Positions 9,275-20,781 are shown, counted from the stretch's first letter. The stretch is DNA of 64,000 nucleotides from Symsagittifera roscoffensis (GCF_963678635.1 NC_087066.1:1-64000), one strand, 5' to 3'. Notes: generated by a model not told the origin, from the sequence alone. Translations and numbers: made by a program.

Positions 9275-11320
9275 GTGATTCTTAAAAAGCAAAATGTATT
9301 CCACTCGATGTCTTACTTTCTGCGTTGATGCGGTTTTTTTGTTTTTCGATAGGCTGAAATTTGAGGAAACTAGCTCATTACCAAGCCATAGTGTGCACTG
9401 AATGAGACACAGTTTGGTTTCTGTAGGTCACTGACAACAAGAGAGAGACGACCTTTAAACATGCTTCATTCAGTAGGTAGACTTCACATTAGTTCCACAT
9501 TTTGTCGGCAAATCATTTATGTTGTGCATTCTGCAACCAGTGAACATAGATGAGTGTTCCGGAGCCAGCAAACGTAAATGGACTCCGTAAAGGTAAGTGA
9601 AGTCTGTAAAAATTTGCTGATTCCGTTATCAATGTGCAGATTCCATTTTGCTGATTACAATTTCACTTGTTCACGACAGCTTATTTTTACCATTCACATC
9701 TACTTTTTTCTTTATTGTTTCCATTAAATTTCTGCACTCCGCAAAAATTGTTGCTGACTCTGAAAAAATGTTGTGGGTTCCATAACTTCAAGCGGATTCC
9801 ATAATTTACATTTTTTCAGAAACTTCAAGTGATACAGTGTTTGTAAGTGTTTTTTCGTGGAGTACAATACAGCAAAGGAGATCAACGAAAATTAGAAATG
9901 TTGCGGATTCTGCTTGCCTTTCACAAAACACTGAGTTTGTTCTCATAAGGTTAAGATACTTTAGGGTGTTTCATTCTGTAGCATTTTTGAACGTATACCC
10001 CTGATCTACCCATAAGTATGGAATCAATCTGAGACGCACGTTTCACCGAATCAAGTAGGAAACTCTAAGATGATTTTCTTACAGATTGAACAGCGAACTT
10101 TTCTCCATTTTTTGCTGCGCTGTACAATAATGACACATGGTATAAGGTCTTCAACCGCTAAGTGGAAACTCGAGGACATTGAAAACGAAAACAGTTGAGT
10201 CAAATTTGAAATCTATGCCGTACTTAAAGTCAAAAATAAGCGACAAAAAAGCTTCACAGGCCATCCGAATAGCAACGTTATGATTGGCTCAACAAAATTT
10301 TTTGATACCGGGTTTATGTAATAAAAAAACTCCTACAAAAATTCAAATAAAACCTTCAAAGTACCTCAAAATCAAACTTCGCAGAGTAGTTTTTTTTGAA
10401 AATGGACAATTTCCAAGAAAAACTAGAATATTAAAGAAATGGAAGTTTCCTTATTTTCTTTTTTCCACATTTCTACAAAAAAGTATAAAAAAATATGCAG
10501 AGACAAATTCTGTTACACAATCTTTCAGTTGATTGTTGAATCAAATCAGAATTGGCTGGGCAACAGTTGAAAATAAAAATTCCAAAAAATTTTCAAAATC
10601 TCGAACTTTTGATTTTAAGAACGGTCATAGCAGTTTGTCTACAAAAATTAGGGATTCCTTTTGTATTTAAGAACGTTCACAGCAGTTTTTCTACAAAAAT
10701 TAGGGATTCTGCAAGGAAAATAACTATATTTTTTGAATCCCAGTTGTTTTTTATTGAGTCTGTAGCCGCGGAACCACCAGTCTTGTTAATATATATAAAT
10801 CTCAGTTTTGGTAGGATAGTTTTCCAGAAAAGTGAATAAAATTGAAAAAAGTGCGGAAAACTCTGTTAACTTTTTTTTGCCAAAGCCTAGTTTTTTTCAA
10901 GCAAAACAGAGGAGTGGCCTCCACTTCCGCAGGAAAAAAAAAATCTTTTTCTTTGATTAAACCGTGTATCTTAGTGATAAAATGTTGTTTTGTTAAAGTT
11001 ATATCTACTTTATACAGTTATAAGAATAAAAAGATAAAAGTGAATTAATCTGAAAGTTCAAAAAAAAGTGATCGAGCAATCTCTCTTCCGGAGAGAATGA
11101 AAATGTGAAATTCAAACATAGATGACCGGTTAAACCAATTATATAAGTTATAAGTTAAACTAGATTTGATTTTAAAAAAGTGGAATCAAGTTATTCCTCA
11201 AAGCAGGAAAAAAAATTAATTTGCAAAATTAACTGGTTGACTAACTAACTGCTCCTTATCTCCCCTTTCAGAGAAAAAATGAAACATTAAGCGCCTGTTT
11301 TCAGGCCAAGTTAATGTTAA
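9275..11320 (+). pseudogene. Gene P, copy 2 (multi-exon, donor lost)
   Basis: Five-exon plus-strand host gene. Exon 1 is 9550-9592 (ATGAGTGTTCCGGAG...; donor G|GTAAGT intact). Exon 2 is 9820-9842 (acceptor TTTTTTCAG, donor GTAAGT). Exon 3 is 10085-10194 (acceptor TTCTTACAG; reads IEQRTFLHFLLR and KWKLEDIENEN). Phases are consistent: exon 1 leaves one base, exon 2 has 23 and closes the frame, exon 3 leaves two. The exon 3 donor is mutated to TTGAGT. Exon 4 (near 11115-11145) has lost its acceptor AG and its donor. Exon 5 (from about 11272) has an altered end. Intron 3 (10195-11100) holds only AT-rich chance frames. The product would be a small protein of about 80 residues with no family I recognise. 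Confidence 0.6.
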
Positions 11321-11358
11321 AATTATCAATTGAAACTAATTTATGCAGTTAAACAACA

Positions 11359-13129
11359 TCAATTCACCGTCGAGGAAGGGGAGTGTGTGTCCGAAAATGA
11401 GGAGTCCGAAAGTATAGTCACCCTGTCCAAAGGAGCTTTGTGGTGAGATGAAGGATGATATTCCTTACGATTGTTATCCAGGACAATCGGATTCGATGCT
11501 GAGCCAGATGTTTCTTCTAAGTGATCTATAACATCTATAAAATATCCTCTACCGTAAAATTTTGGCTGGTCCATGTTTTGGTTTGACTGACTTAGAAGCG
11601 TTTCGTTACCGGAGTTAAGAGAAGGCTATTGGTTGGAAGTGCCCTTGTCGGAAGAGTTGACTAACTCGTAGATCGGAAAGTTTTTTTGAGGATCTTCACC
11701 GTGTGTTGCTTTTGTCTTGTCCATTGGATCTGTTTCTTGTGAGGTGACAATTGGTTCCGCCGGAATGATGCCAATTGAGGCTGTCACTTAGGCTATCGGA
11801 AATAATTAGGTCACTAACCACGTCTCTACAAAGAAAGCCTCCTGCAATCCATTCCCAATCGCTAATATCGGAAGTATCCGAGGGAATGAACATTGACTCG
11901 TCAGACGCTAAATTACCTCGAGTAATGATCGACTTCTTAGGAATAATTCTTCGGATTTCCATCGGATTATTTTACAGCAGTGCTATAGATGCTGATAATT
12001 TTTTGGTTCACCTCTTTGTAAAGCGAAATTCTCTTGATGCGCTCAATCGTTTTCCGAAAAGTTTGATTTTGAATGGACTTTGATGGGGCATTCTAGACGA
12101 AGGAGGTTTTTAGGGAGATGGGTAGTCTGATTTATATCCCTTTTCCAGAGATGTCTGATTCTTCTTAGGGATCACAGTATCCTTATATCCATCCTCCACT
12201 CTGTCTCCGCATTCCAGTCCCTTGATCTTTCCTTGCAAATTATCGATTTCCTTTTGTCTGAAACTCCTTTGGAAGGCTTACCAGATACCATTGTTTTCCA
12301 AAAACTATATGGTTTTTTTATTTAAAAGTATTTCGAATGAACAGCATTTAATTTTTGATTGATAAGAGGACCGAAGGTGCCAGATAATTTTTGAGATAGC
12401 ATCCTAACTGTCCACTTTAGAAATTCTCGGGCCAATGTCAACAGGTTGATTTTTACAGCCTGTACAGTTTTTTCAACTAATCCGTTGGAGCAATGTTCTC
12501 CTACTGTACAAAATAATAATTTAATTTTGATCAAATCACAAAACAAATTGAAATCCTGGCTTGGAGAACAGGATGCATGATCTATTCTAATGGAGTAGGG
12601 TATGCCATGCAGGGAGATATAATCTTAAGAAATTTCGATAACAGTTTTTGACGATGTGGAATAGTAATTGTTGCGGATGAAAATTTTGAAAATTGGTTGA
12701 TGCAAAGTAAATCTTTTTAATTAGTGCCCCAGTATAAATCAAAAGAACCAGAGAAGTCTAAGCTGATATCTTTGTTGGGTTCAAGTGAAGGGAAACTTTA
12801 CTAATTTGAAAAATTGGAATTATGCATTTTAGATTCTTTTCCGTGTTTGTACATTCTGAAGATTTTATGCAATGGAAATAAATCTGTCTCTTGATATGAG
12901 GCCACCAGATGGATTGGGCTAAGTATTTCTTTCCGAATTGATTGGGTTGTTTTTTGTGAACTGTCTTCATCATAGCTTTTCTCAGGATAAAGGGGATAAC
13001 TAATTTACCGTCCATGTATAACAATCCATCGGATTCGTGTACGTTCTGTACGAAGAGGTGAAAATATGGATAAGTTGCCTTAATCGTCTCGACTTTGTTT
13101 TGAAGTGCTTTCACGATGGGGCTCAACAT
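11359..13129 (-). pseudogene. Family B integrase and acidic tail, copy 2
   Basis: Minus-strand Ty3/Gypsy integrase remnant. The H2C2 module is at 13129-12758 (LLYMDGKLVIPFILRKAMMK, IWWPHIKRQIYF, SSECTNTEKN). The core end is at 12546-12322, with SNGLVEKTVQAVK containing the likely catalytic Glu. A degraded C-terminal domain lies at 12230-11970. Two tail segments follow: 11962-11696 (DTSDISDWEWIAGGF) and 11574-11359 (GRGYFIDVIDHLEE, then DRVTILSDSSFSDTH). The first catalytic Asp block is not recoverable. The tail stops immediately beside gene P and no 3' LTR of this family is seen. Confidence 0.75.
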
Positions 13130-14040
13130 TGGGTCATCTTCGATTTGACATTATATATAGTATTTAGATCCAAAGGACGATCCTGCACTTTCAAATTTTC
13201 ACGGTACTTAATTAAAAGTTTTTCGTGATCAGATATCAATGTGAATTCTAGCGAGACTTCAATACTAGGACTGGACGGATTAATTTCAATTTTAATACTT
13301 TCCATTTATAGAATTTACAATTTTCTTTCTACAGCAAAATTAAATGTGAAAATAAAAAATTTTAAAAAATGCGGATTTAGAATTTTCAAGGGGTTAATGT
13401 CTGAAGAATCCGAAGGAATGCATATTGAAGTAGGAAACCTGTTCGATTATGGATTATGATTCAAGTTGGAAATTGGAAAATTCGGGTTGATAAGTTTTAG
13501 AACTGATGCTAAGAGGTAGTTACGTAATCTTGCGTAATCAGAGTTTTCAAAATTTGAACCAATAGTATTGCATGACTGTCTTCGATTCTTGATTGTATCA
13601 TTATTCGCGACAACAAAGTTTTCCTAAAAATGTGATGGGGGAAGACTTTTCTAGATGGAACTCTTGAAATTAAATCAGCGAGTCCCATATCTTTTCCTGC
13701 CAGGTGCTTAATTGTACAATTAGAAGGTAACAACCGAACGACTCATCTCGTTAGTCTACTGTGATAAACTTTTTCCCGTGGTTTGTTGAAAGGGCGGAAA
13801 GTAAGGTTTATGATCTGTAATTACTTCAAATTCTGATCCATGAAAATAGTTCTTATAATGTTCCAACGCCTAAACTACTCCTAAAAGTTCTAATTTGTTA
13901 GTAGAGTTTTTAGATTCTTCTGGTTTTAGAAACTGAGAGGCAAAAGAAACCGTTGTTCCCATGACATTGTTCTAGGGATGCCTCTAAACTGTCATGAGAT
14001 GCATCGGTTTTCATTCTGATTTCACTTTTTACGTCGAAGT
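13130..14040 (-). pseudogene. Family B linker and RNase H, copy 2
   Basis: The minus strand shows the RNase H order clearly: TDASHDSLEASLEQ (first catalytic Asp) near 14005-13965, then after a frameshift SFASQFLKPEESKN and KLELLGVV, EHYKNYF, VITDHKP near 13820. The end HLAGKDMGLADLISR is at 13733-13680. The linker towards integrase continues to 13130 (RENLKVQDRPLDLNT). The frameshift and internal stops inactivate it. Confidence 0.75.
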
Positions 14041-14560
14041 GCGTTTTGTCTGTCAGATTAACAATTTTTTGTTTGTTTTACTCAGACGCTTTTGTATGAT
14101 CGTGATTCCCATAGAAAAAAATTCTTATTTAGCAGGGAGCGGAGCAGACTTCCCAAAGATGCCATATTAGGAACGAAATTGATAAAATGTTTTGTGGACC
14201 CGAAAAACGATCATAATTCTTTCCGCTTTTTAAGGATAGGTAGGTCTTCTATTGGTTTCAATTTGTCCATCAATAGGGAAACTCCTGAATTTAATTTTGT
14301 TCAAATCCCAGACATTTGATATTGTTTTGAAAAAATCCACATTTTGACCTCTTGATAGCAAAATTGATATTGTCTAAAGTTGATAAGACTTTAAAAACGA
14401 TTTTTTTTGCTACAAGAAGCATACTCTGGACGCGATTAAAATGTCGTCTAACCTTGGTTACTTTATCCACTGGATAAAATTTTGAATAAAGATCCCGTAG
14501 TTTCAATTCGTGCAGAACGTTTCTCTTGAGAAAATTGACCGGGCTAGCAAATTCCACTTG
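14041..14560 (-). pseudogene. Family B RT thumb/connection fragment, copy 2
   Basis: Minus-strand RT end. At 14557-14291 it reads through a fused gag-pro-like start into NFAIKRSKCGFFQNNIKCL, the typical Ty3/Gypsy block after the catalytic palm. At 14290-14090 are a degraded PIPKKRKELRSFLG-like connection and LPAK. The palm with its Asp-Asp pair is missing because of a deletion joining RT to the palindrome's left arm near 14450. Confidence 0.65.
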
Positions 14561-15531
14561 AATGCTTAAGGTTAATTAACTTTCTTTCCCGAGGCCAGTA
14601 ATTTGTTTTTTTTTTAATTCTTTTCCGTCGTCGTCAAAGATTAGAGTTATGTTTAATACAGAACAATAGTCGCTATCGCCCAATCCATATTCTGACAATG
14701 CATTGATCATACCACAACATTCTCTATATACACGGTCCATATTTACATCTGGATGGTCCGAAGGATTATAAATACTCAAAATGTAGATAAAGCAGACTAT
14801 AATGCTTACATTTTACGACGGGGCTCACAATGTCTGGTGAAGTGGCCTTTATACTTACATGATGTACAAGTCGTGTCCTACGCTGAACAAACAGAAAGGT
14901 GTCCTTTTGAGAATGTCCCGCCCCATTTCATACAGGTATAGCTCTGTTCGATAATCAGGGTTGAATCTTTTTTTGACATTAAATGACTAAGATTTGTTCA
15001 CGGCTGATCCGTTAGGTTTAAAACTATTGGTTTTAACGTCAAAAAAGATTCAACCCTGAACATCGAACGAAGCAATACCTGTGCTGTATGCAATGTGGCG
15101 TGACCTTCTCAAAAGGAAACCCTGCTGTTTGTCCGGCAAAAGACACGACTTGTACATCAATTAAACATAAAGGTCACTTCGCCAGACTTTGTAAATCACG
15201 TCGTAAAAACTAAAACATTATAATCTGCTTTATCTACAATTTGAGTTTTTACTTTCTTTTGGACCATCCAGATGTAAATATGGACAGTGTAAATGGAGAA
15301 CGTTGTGGTGTAAACAAGCCATGGTCAGAATCTAGATTGAGCAAAAACAACGACTATTCTGTAATAAGTGTAACTAGAATCTTTGACGACGATGGAAAAG
15401 AACTCAAAAAAACTGTTAAATACTGGCCTCGGGAAAGAAAATCAATTAACCTTAAGCTTTCAAGTGGAATCTGTTAGCCCGGCAAGTTTTCTCAAGAGAA
15501 ACGTTCTGCACGAAATGAAACTACGGGATCT
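14491..15531. repeat. 1-kb palindrome of family B gag-protease sequence
   Basis: Left arm 14491-14984 and right arm 15031-15531 are reverse complements with scattered differences, around a 46-base spacer. The left arm codes on minus (DHPDVNMDR, TLIFDDDGKELKK). The right arm codes the same stretch on plus (DHPDVNMDSVN, RIFDDDGKELKK), including a gag double knuckle with CMQCGVTF, CPAKDTTC and HKGHFARLC. The right arm is the better-kept version. A transcript of either strand would fold into a long hairpin. Shorter versions lie in the chimeras at 5.3-5.6 and 54.8-55.1 kb with the same spacer. Confidence 0.85.
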
Positions 15532-16117
15532 TACGACGGGACTTACAAAGTCTGGTGAAAAGACCTTAATACTTAATTGATGTACAAAACAAATTTATGT
15601 GTTTGGAGCACAACGTAGGGAAAAACGTTGTGTGGTTCTTAAAAAGCAAACTGTATTCCAAACTGTACGTAAAATTTTTGGCTAATTCCATATGGTTGGA
15701 TATTCCCTTTTCATCTATCAGTGCAACGTTGAGTGCCCCCCCCCCCACGTTGGTAGAGTTTCCGTCTGAAGTGTTCTTTGTATATCAGAATTTTTCATGT
15801 TATTTATGAAAATATCCCTTATCTATTCGTCCTCTCCTGCAAATATGTCACACCTTTTGGCCTTTTTGGCTACGTCTCGCCAAATTTGTCCTATTGTCAC
15901 GTTGCTTCCTTTTTAACAGTTTGTGCCTTTCAAAAGTGACGTTTGTGTTGCGGCAGTTTTTGACGAAGGCAGTTGCTAAGTTTTCCCAAAACTCTTTAAA
16001 GGAGTTTTGAAGTATTTTTACTTTGGTGGATTTCTGACAGAAGACTCGTTTTCCTTCGTTTCCCGGGGCTAGGTAGAGGATTGAACGGAGTTTCTTGTCG
16101 GCTTGTTCCATTCGCAA
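15532..16117 (-). pseudogene. Family B gag capsid-like fragment, copy 1
   Basis: Minus-strand gag remnant. At 16117-15848 it reads EQADKKLRSILYLAPGNEGK, then NVTFERHKLLKRKQRD, the FxRxxFxxRxQ-type pattern of Ty3/Gypsy Gag. After a frameshift it continues near 15810-15760 as IRDIFINNMKNSDIQ (the IRDxxxxG-like helix). A poly-C run at 15737-15747 interrupts it. It runs down to a piece of the palindrome at 15590. A sister copy is at 55600-56084. Confidence 0.65.
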
Positions 16118-16688
16118 TCCATTAAGTTTCTTTGTTTCGTTTTTGATAGATGATTATTCAGAGAGTGTTCTCATAACCGGGCTTACCGATTGAACACTGA
16201 ACCCAGAAAATGCATGGTAGTTTTTGAGATAATCAATGAAGGTTCATACAACGTTAAAGTTGTTCAAAACTACGACTTTTTCTAAGCTAGTTGAACCTTT
16301 TCCTCTTGAAAAAAATTAGGGCAAAAATTTCGTACACTGTGGCTGCCCACTAAGGTCTCGATCTTAGATTTTGCCAATTTTTGTTCACATCAAATAGGAC
16401 TTTGGCTCGTGTATGTCAAACATCAAACATACGCAAGGAAACTAAAAACCGAATCGTTTTTCAAAAATCTTTTGAAAACTAATGAATTTCAAAAAAAAAA
16501 ACATTAGATGGCCTTAAAGCTCTTTAGTTTTCTAGAAAACTTCATAATTGACAATTTTTTCATTAAAATTAACCAAACTCGGGAGAACTGAATCAATATG
16601 TATAACATTTAGTTTCGCTAGATAATCCGATAATTAATTTCCATTTTCAAAATTAGAAGTCGATTACGCTTCTCGTGACCTGTACAGT
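16118..16688. other. Family B leader and flank shared by all family A 3' ends
   Basis: AT-rich sequence upstream of the gag B fragment. The portion 16424-16688 recurs beside every family A 3' LTR in the window (20278-20545, 56390-56641, 60870-61119), always starting ACTGTA(C/A)AGG next to the LTR. It is the ancestral flank of one insertion, carried along by later duplication. No gene supported. Confidence 0.6.
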
Positions 16689-16923
16689 TGTCATACTTCG
16701 ATGTGTGAGCGTGATTCTACTGAATCCGATTCAAAAACTTACTCTCAAACCCGATTGAGAAAACAACTGTTGTTTAGAAACATAAATTAGTGTCTGAGTT
16801 TTGCTCATGGACTTAACTCGGCATGCCGCCGTATCAACGCCAACTGGCCAGACAATATATAAATATTTCAAATTAACAAATAATCATAATGGATATGAGT
16901 TTATCGATCCGTACCGGATGGCA
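16689..16923 (-). repeat. Family A 3' LTR, copy 1
   Basis: On minus it starts TGCCATCCGG at 16923 and ends ATGACA at 16689, followed by ACTGT. About 235 bp, homologous along its length to the 5' LTR at 6776-7011. It has an AT-rich TATATAAATA-type box and lies directly downstream of a polypurine tract. Confidence 0.85.
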
Positions 16924-16938
16924 CTCCCCCTTCTTGGG
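16924..16938 (-). other. Polypurine tract of family A, copy 1
   Basis: On minus CCCAAGAAGGGGGAG abuts the LTR start. This is the expected primer site for plus-strand DNA synthesis. The same tract precedes the LTRs at 20782, 56878 and 61356. Confidence 0.8.
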
Positions 16939-19319
16939 AAATTTTAAAAGTTTTTTTTTCGAGTTTCATAGTCCCTTGAGGACTGTTTGTGCACTTCCTT
17001 GCTATTTCTTTGGATTTTCTACGTTTTGGTTGTTGTTATCGTCTTCTGCCTTTTCTTGTTCCTCTTGTATGGCATTATTGTTTGGGTTGCTGTTCGCTTC
17101 CATGCTGCCCTTCTTGTCTTCGATAAATAATATTTCCATTTTGTTTGGGCTTTCATCTGACGAGATGAGATCGATAACCTCGTTTGTCTGTTTACCCTTA
17201 ATCTTCGGACTTTTTGCCTCCAGAAAATTTGTACATGCTGGATACTCGGGTGATTTGTCCGTGAAACCCATTTCCTGATAAAGTGATTTGAGGCTTGGCT
17301 TCGTCGGTGCATTGATCTCATGTGGAGGCGAGTCAACGATAAAATTCATTGGCTTTTTCTTTTTATCCTGTTTTTTTCAAGAATTTATTGGGATGCGGTC
17401 CCCAGAAGCTTTTGCCAAAGTTGAGTGTCTTTGGCCAGTGGAGCGTCTCGATGGTGCCGTGTCTGATGAAGTCGAGGTTGTTGCTGGCGGTGTCTTCTTT
17501 TGATTAATTCTTTTTGGCGACGGTTTGGCCGCTTCTGAGTTTGACGACTTGTTGCTCTCTGTGTCACTGTGATTGCTTGTCTCCTTGGGTGGAGTCTGGA
17601 CTTTCGTGTTCTTTCTAGTACCCATGCTGTTTGTGGTGTAAAAATTATAATTTTTCCGTCGATTGTTTTGTATTTTTGTTGAAATGTTTTGGAATCTTTT
17701 ACTTTAATTGACACTCGGATTGTTTTTCTTGCTACTTGTTTTTGTCGGTGGATGTTTGTAACCCCTTATATCTAATGCTCATTTTATCTATGTTTATTTC
17801 TATGTTGCGTTTACCTTTCGCACCTGGTGTTTGTGTCGCTGTTTTGTTTGCTTCCGTTGGTTGCGGTTGTGGTTCTTGTTGTCGTTCGTTGGTTGACACT
17901 TCATCCTCCGACCAGTGTTGCAAGTCGTGCATGATTTCATCTGGCAGGGGTGGCTTTGTGAGGTTTTTCCGATCTAAACAGGCGTGTTTTGCACTTTCCC
18001 AGTTAAAATTGTTTGGTGAACTAGTAGTTGCCAGGTTTGATAGAGAAGTATTTGGTTTTCTGTCAATATGTGCTTCAAAAGATGATACTTTTGTTACGCC
18101 ATGTGGTTTTATGCCCAATATTTTTAAAATCTCGTCCGAAGCTAATTTATATGGTTTAGTTGTCGGGTCTACTTTCATAACCCTAGTCGACGTTTTAATG
18201 TTGGAATCATTCTTTCTACCACTCCTATGGCTCTATGATCGGCTACCGGTGCGAGAAGTAACTTAATATGATTTGTGTTACAGAATCGGAGAGGCGCCCG
18301 GCGAAATCTAGCTGTACCTCCTCATTTGGTTCTACAACCGATTCCATTTGGGATGAATGGTTTTTTTCCTATTATTGGTTTGAGGTTTTTACCTTGCTCG
18401 GTACAGTGTTTGCAGCTCTTCGCCATCTGGACAATTGATCTGTGGATGTCTGGAAACCACACGTTCTGGCACAGATCTAGCATGGCAGCCGACCCCGGAT
18501 GTGTCAAGTGCAGACTGTCTCAAATGGTTTGTCGTAGTTGTGTTGGGATGATGATGTGCTCGTCAATAAGGAGACATTTGTCCCGCACGTGCAGTCTGTT
18601 TCGGACGTTAAACCAGTATTGTCCAAAGGCGGATTTTATTGTATTCCAATCCCGCTTTTTCACAAAAGTGATGAGCGACCGGAGGTTCCTGTCCTTTTTG
18701 TAGCTGCGGCTATAAATTTAACTCCCACAACCCTCTGTAGTCTTTTCCGGAACAATGGTGTATCTTCTGTTTTTGTCGTCGTTGTCTGGTTTACGGTCGC
18801 TACTAGGCCTTCGGTATTTTCACAGCGGCTAGTTTCTAGTTGTGTGGCCTCGGGTTGCGTTTTTGTCATGGTTGGCAGTTCTTCATTCGGAGCACGTTCT
18901 TCCTGGTGCGCGATGTTATAGTTTACTCGACTCACAAACTGATTCTGCATCTCCGGTTGTTCCTCACCGGTGTCTGTTCGTGATCCCACCAGTACTTTGC
19001 AGCTGTCCGTTTAAACCGCTTGTGATGATTTCGTAATGGGGATGTGTTGTTTGGCCGGTTGTGTACTGTCTTCGGTGAAAACTAATGTCGGGAATTTTGC
19101 TATTGGTGCCCTTGAGAAAAGTAATTCTCGTTTGTAGTTTCTACTGTGGTGGCTGTTCTTGTTTTTTTGTTGTTGGTCTTTTGTGCCACCGCCGATCTGA
19201 GTGGCTTTCTCCCTGTCTGAGGTTCCTTGCCAATCGAGTGTTTTTTCCTCCTTTTGGCCACGTGGGTATAGTTTTTTTACTTCGCCCGGGATGAATCCTC
19301 CTTTGAATTTTCTGCTCTC
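16939..19319 (-). pseudogene. Family A integrase and C-terminal tail, copy 1
   Basis: Read from 19319 downward: a linker from the satellite; a Thr/Glu-rich spacer (18989-18660); an H2C2 module at 18507-18322 (THPGSAAMLDL, then SCKHCTEQ); the first catalytic block EVQLDFAG near 18310. The frame then jumps directly to a SNHIKLLLAP-like strand, ADHRAIGVVERM with the catalytic Glu, and MKVDPTTKPYKLAS. The middle of the catalytic core, with the second Asp, is therefore deleted. The C-terminal domain is at 17714-17385, then a Ser/Lys-rich stretch. The last open frame 17349-17002 contains EVIDLISSDESPNK and ends 60 bases before the polypurine tract. Copies 1 and 2 lack ~360 bases present in copies 3 and 4 near 57.55-57.9 kb. 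Confidence 0.8.
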
Positions 19320-20277
19320 CTCATGTAACTGATCTCTTTTTGAATGATTTTAAGGGAGTTTGTTGAATTGTCGAGAGAAATGTTTCGAGTCAGCACTGAC
19401 TGATTTTTGTTTCTTTTTGAGTAACTTTAACGAAGTTTGTTGAATTTTCGAGAGAAATGTTTCGAGTCAGCACTGACTGATTTTGTGACAATTTGAGTAG
19501 AACTGATTTGGAATCTTTGTTTACAATTGACCACTGCGGAATTTTTGATAGAGTGCTCATTTGAGTCAGTTTTTGAAGAGGCGATTGTTGTCCTTTTATT
19601 TTTCACGCGCTTTTTGATCAGCTGACGCGGTGCCAGATTCTGATTGACTAACTCATTGAGAATGACGTTGTCAATCATTCAATCATTTCCAATTTATTTA
19701 TGAATGTACTATTTGATGCAACAACAAATTCCTCATCGTACTTGCTTGGGAGTATTGACATCCAACGGCATCTTTTTGATTATTTTTAACGAATTTTGTT
19801 GAATTGTCGAGAGAAATCTTTACAGTCAGCACTGACTGATTTTTGTTTCTTTGTGAAAAACTTTAACGAAGTTTGTCGAAATGTCGAGAGAAATGTTTAC
19901 ACATCAGCACTGACTGATTTTTGTTTCTTTTTGAATAACTTTAACGAAGTTTGTCGAATTGTCGAGAGAATTGTTTCGAGTCAGCACTGACTGATTTTTT
20001 TGACGATTTGAGTAGAACTGAATTGCAATCATTGCATGCAATTGAACACTTGCGGAATTTTTGAAAAAGTGCTCATTCGAGTCAGTTTTTTAAGTGGCAA
20101 TTGTTGCCCTTCTTTTTTCCGCGCGGTTTTTGATCAGCTGATGCGGTACCAGATTCTGATTGGCTAACTCATTGAGAATGACGCCGTCAATCATTTCCAA
20201 AATATTATGAATGTACAATTTGATGCAACAACAAATTCCTCGTCGTATTCGCTTGGTAATTCCTCATCGTAATCGTC
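19320..20277 (-). repeat. Family A linker satellite, short array 1
   Basis: Two to three partial monomers of the ~428-bp satellite, with the conserved core ATCAGCTGACGCGGTGCCAG near 19618 and a diverged one near 20134. The 83-bp subrepeat carrying AGTCAGCACTGACT is present three times at 19790-20000. It ends at CATCGTAATCG and joins the shared flank at about 20277. The same junction recurs near 60860, so the unit was duplicated after the join formed. Confidence 0.8.
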
Positions 20278-20545
20278 AAACATCAAACATACGCAAGAAA
20301 ACTAAAACAACCGAAATGTTTTTCAAAAATCTTTTGAAGACTTTTGAATTTCAAAAAAATATATATGGCCTTAAAGCTGTTTAGTTTTGTAGAACACTTC
20401 ATGATTGACAATTTTGTTGTTAAAATCAACCCAACTCCAGAGAGCTGAATCAATATGTATAATATTTAGTTTCGCTAGATAATCCGATAATTATTTTCCA
20501 TTTTCAAAATTAGAAGTCGATTACATTTTTCGTGACCTTTACAGT
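20278..20545. other. Shared 260-bp flank, copy 2
   Basis: Homologous to 16424-16688. It ends with ACAGT (ACTGT on minus) next to the LTR, the presumed target duplication. No gene. Confidence 0.6.
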
Positions 20546-20781
20546 TGTCATACCTCGGTGTGTGAGCGTGACTCTACTGAATCCGATTGATAAACGTAAT
20601 CTCGATGCGCGATTGAGAAAACAACTGTTGTTTAGAAACATAAATTAGTGTCTGAGTCTTGCTCATGGACTTAACTCAGCATGCCGCCGAATCAAGGTCA
20701 ACTGACCAAACAATATATAAATATGTCAAATTAACAAATAATAAAAATGGTGATGAGTTTATCGATCCGTACAGGATGGCA
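20546..20781 (-). repeat. Family A 3' LTR, copy 2
   Basis: 236 bp, TGCCATCC at 20781 to ATGACA at 20546 on minus, followed by ACTGT. Nearly the same sequence as the copies at 56642 and 61120. TATATAAATA-type box inside. Confidence 0.85.

Noticed and set aside
10284-11048. Plus-strand frames reading Lys/Phe-rich peptides (also 43.3-43.85 and 49.65-50.2 kb)
   Set aside because: They lie inside gene P intron 3 and consist of AT-rich codons; copies differ by frameshifts, so no coding constraint is visible.
16889-18703. Long plus-strand open frames over the integrase region, rich in hydrophobic residues (also at 20.8-22.6, 57-58.5 and 62-63.5 kb)
   Set aside because: They are the complement of the Ser/Thr/Lys/Glu-rich integrase frames on minus; their conservation follows from the duplication and they carry no family motif.
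17000-19300. An env-like gene between integrase and the 3' LTR of family A
   Set aside because: The last frame is an acidic, Asn/Glu-rich tail with no signal peptide or membrane segment; it is continuous with the integrase C-terminus.
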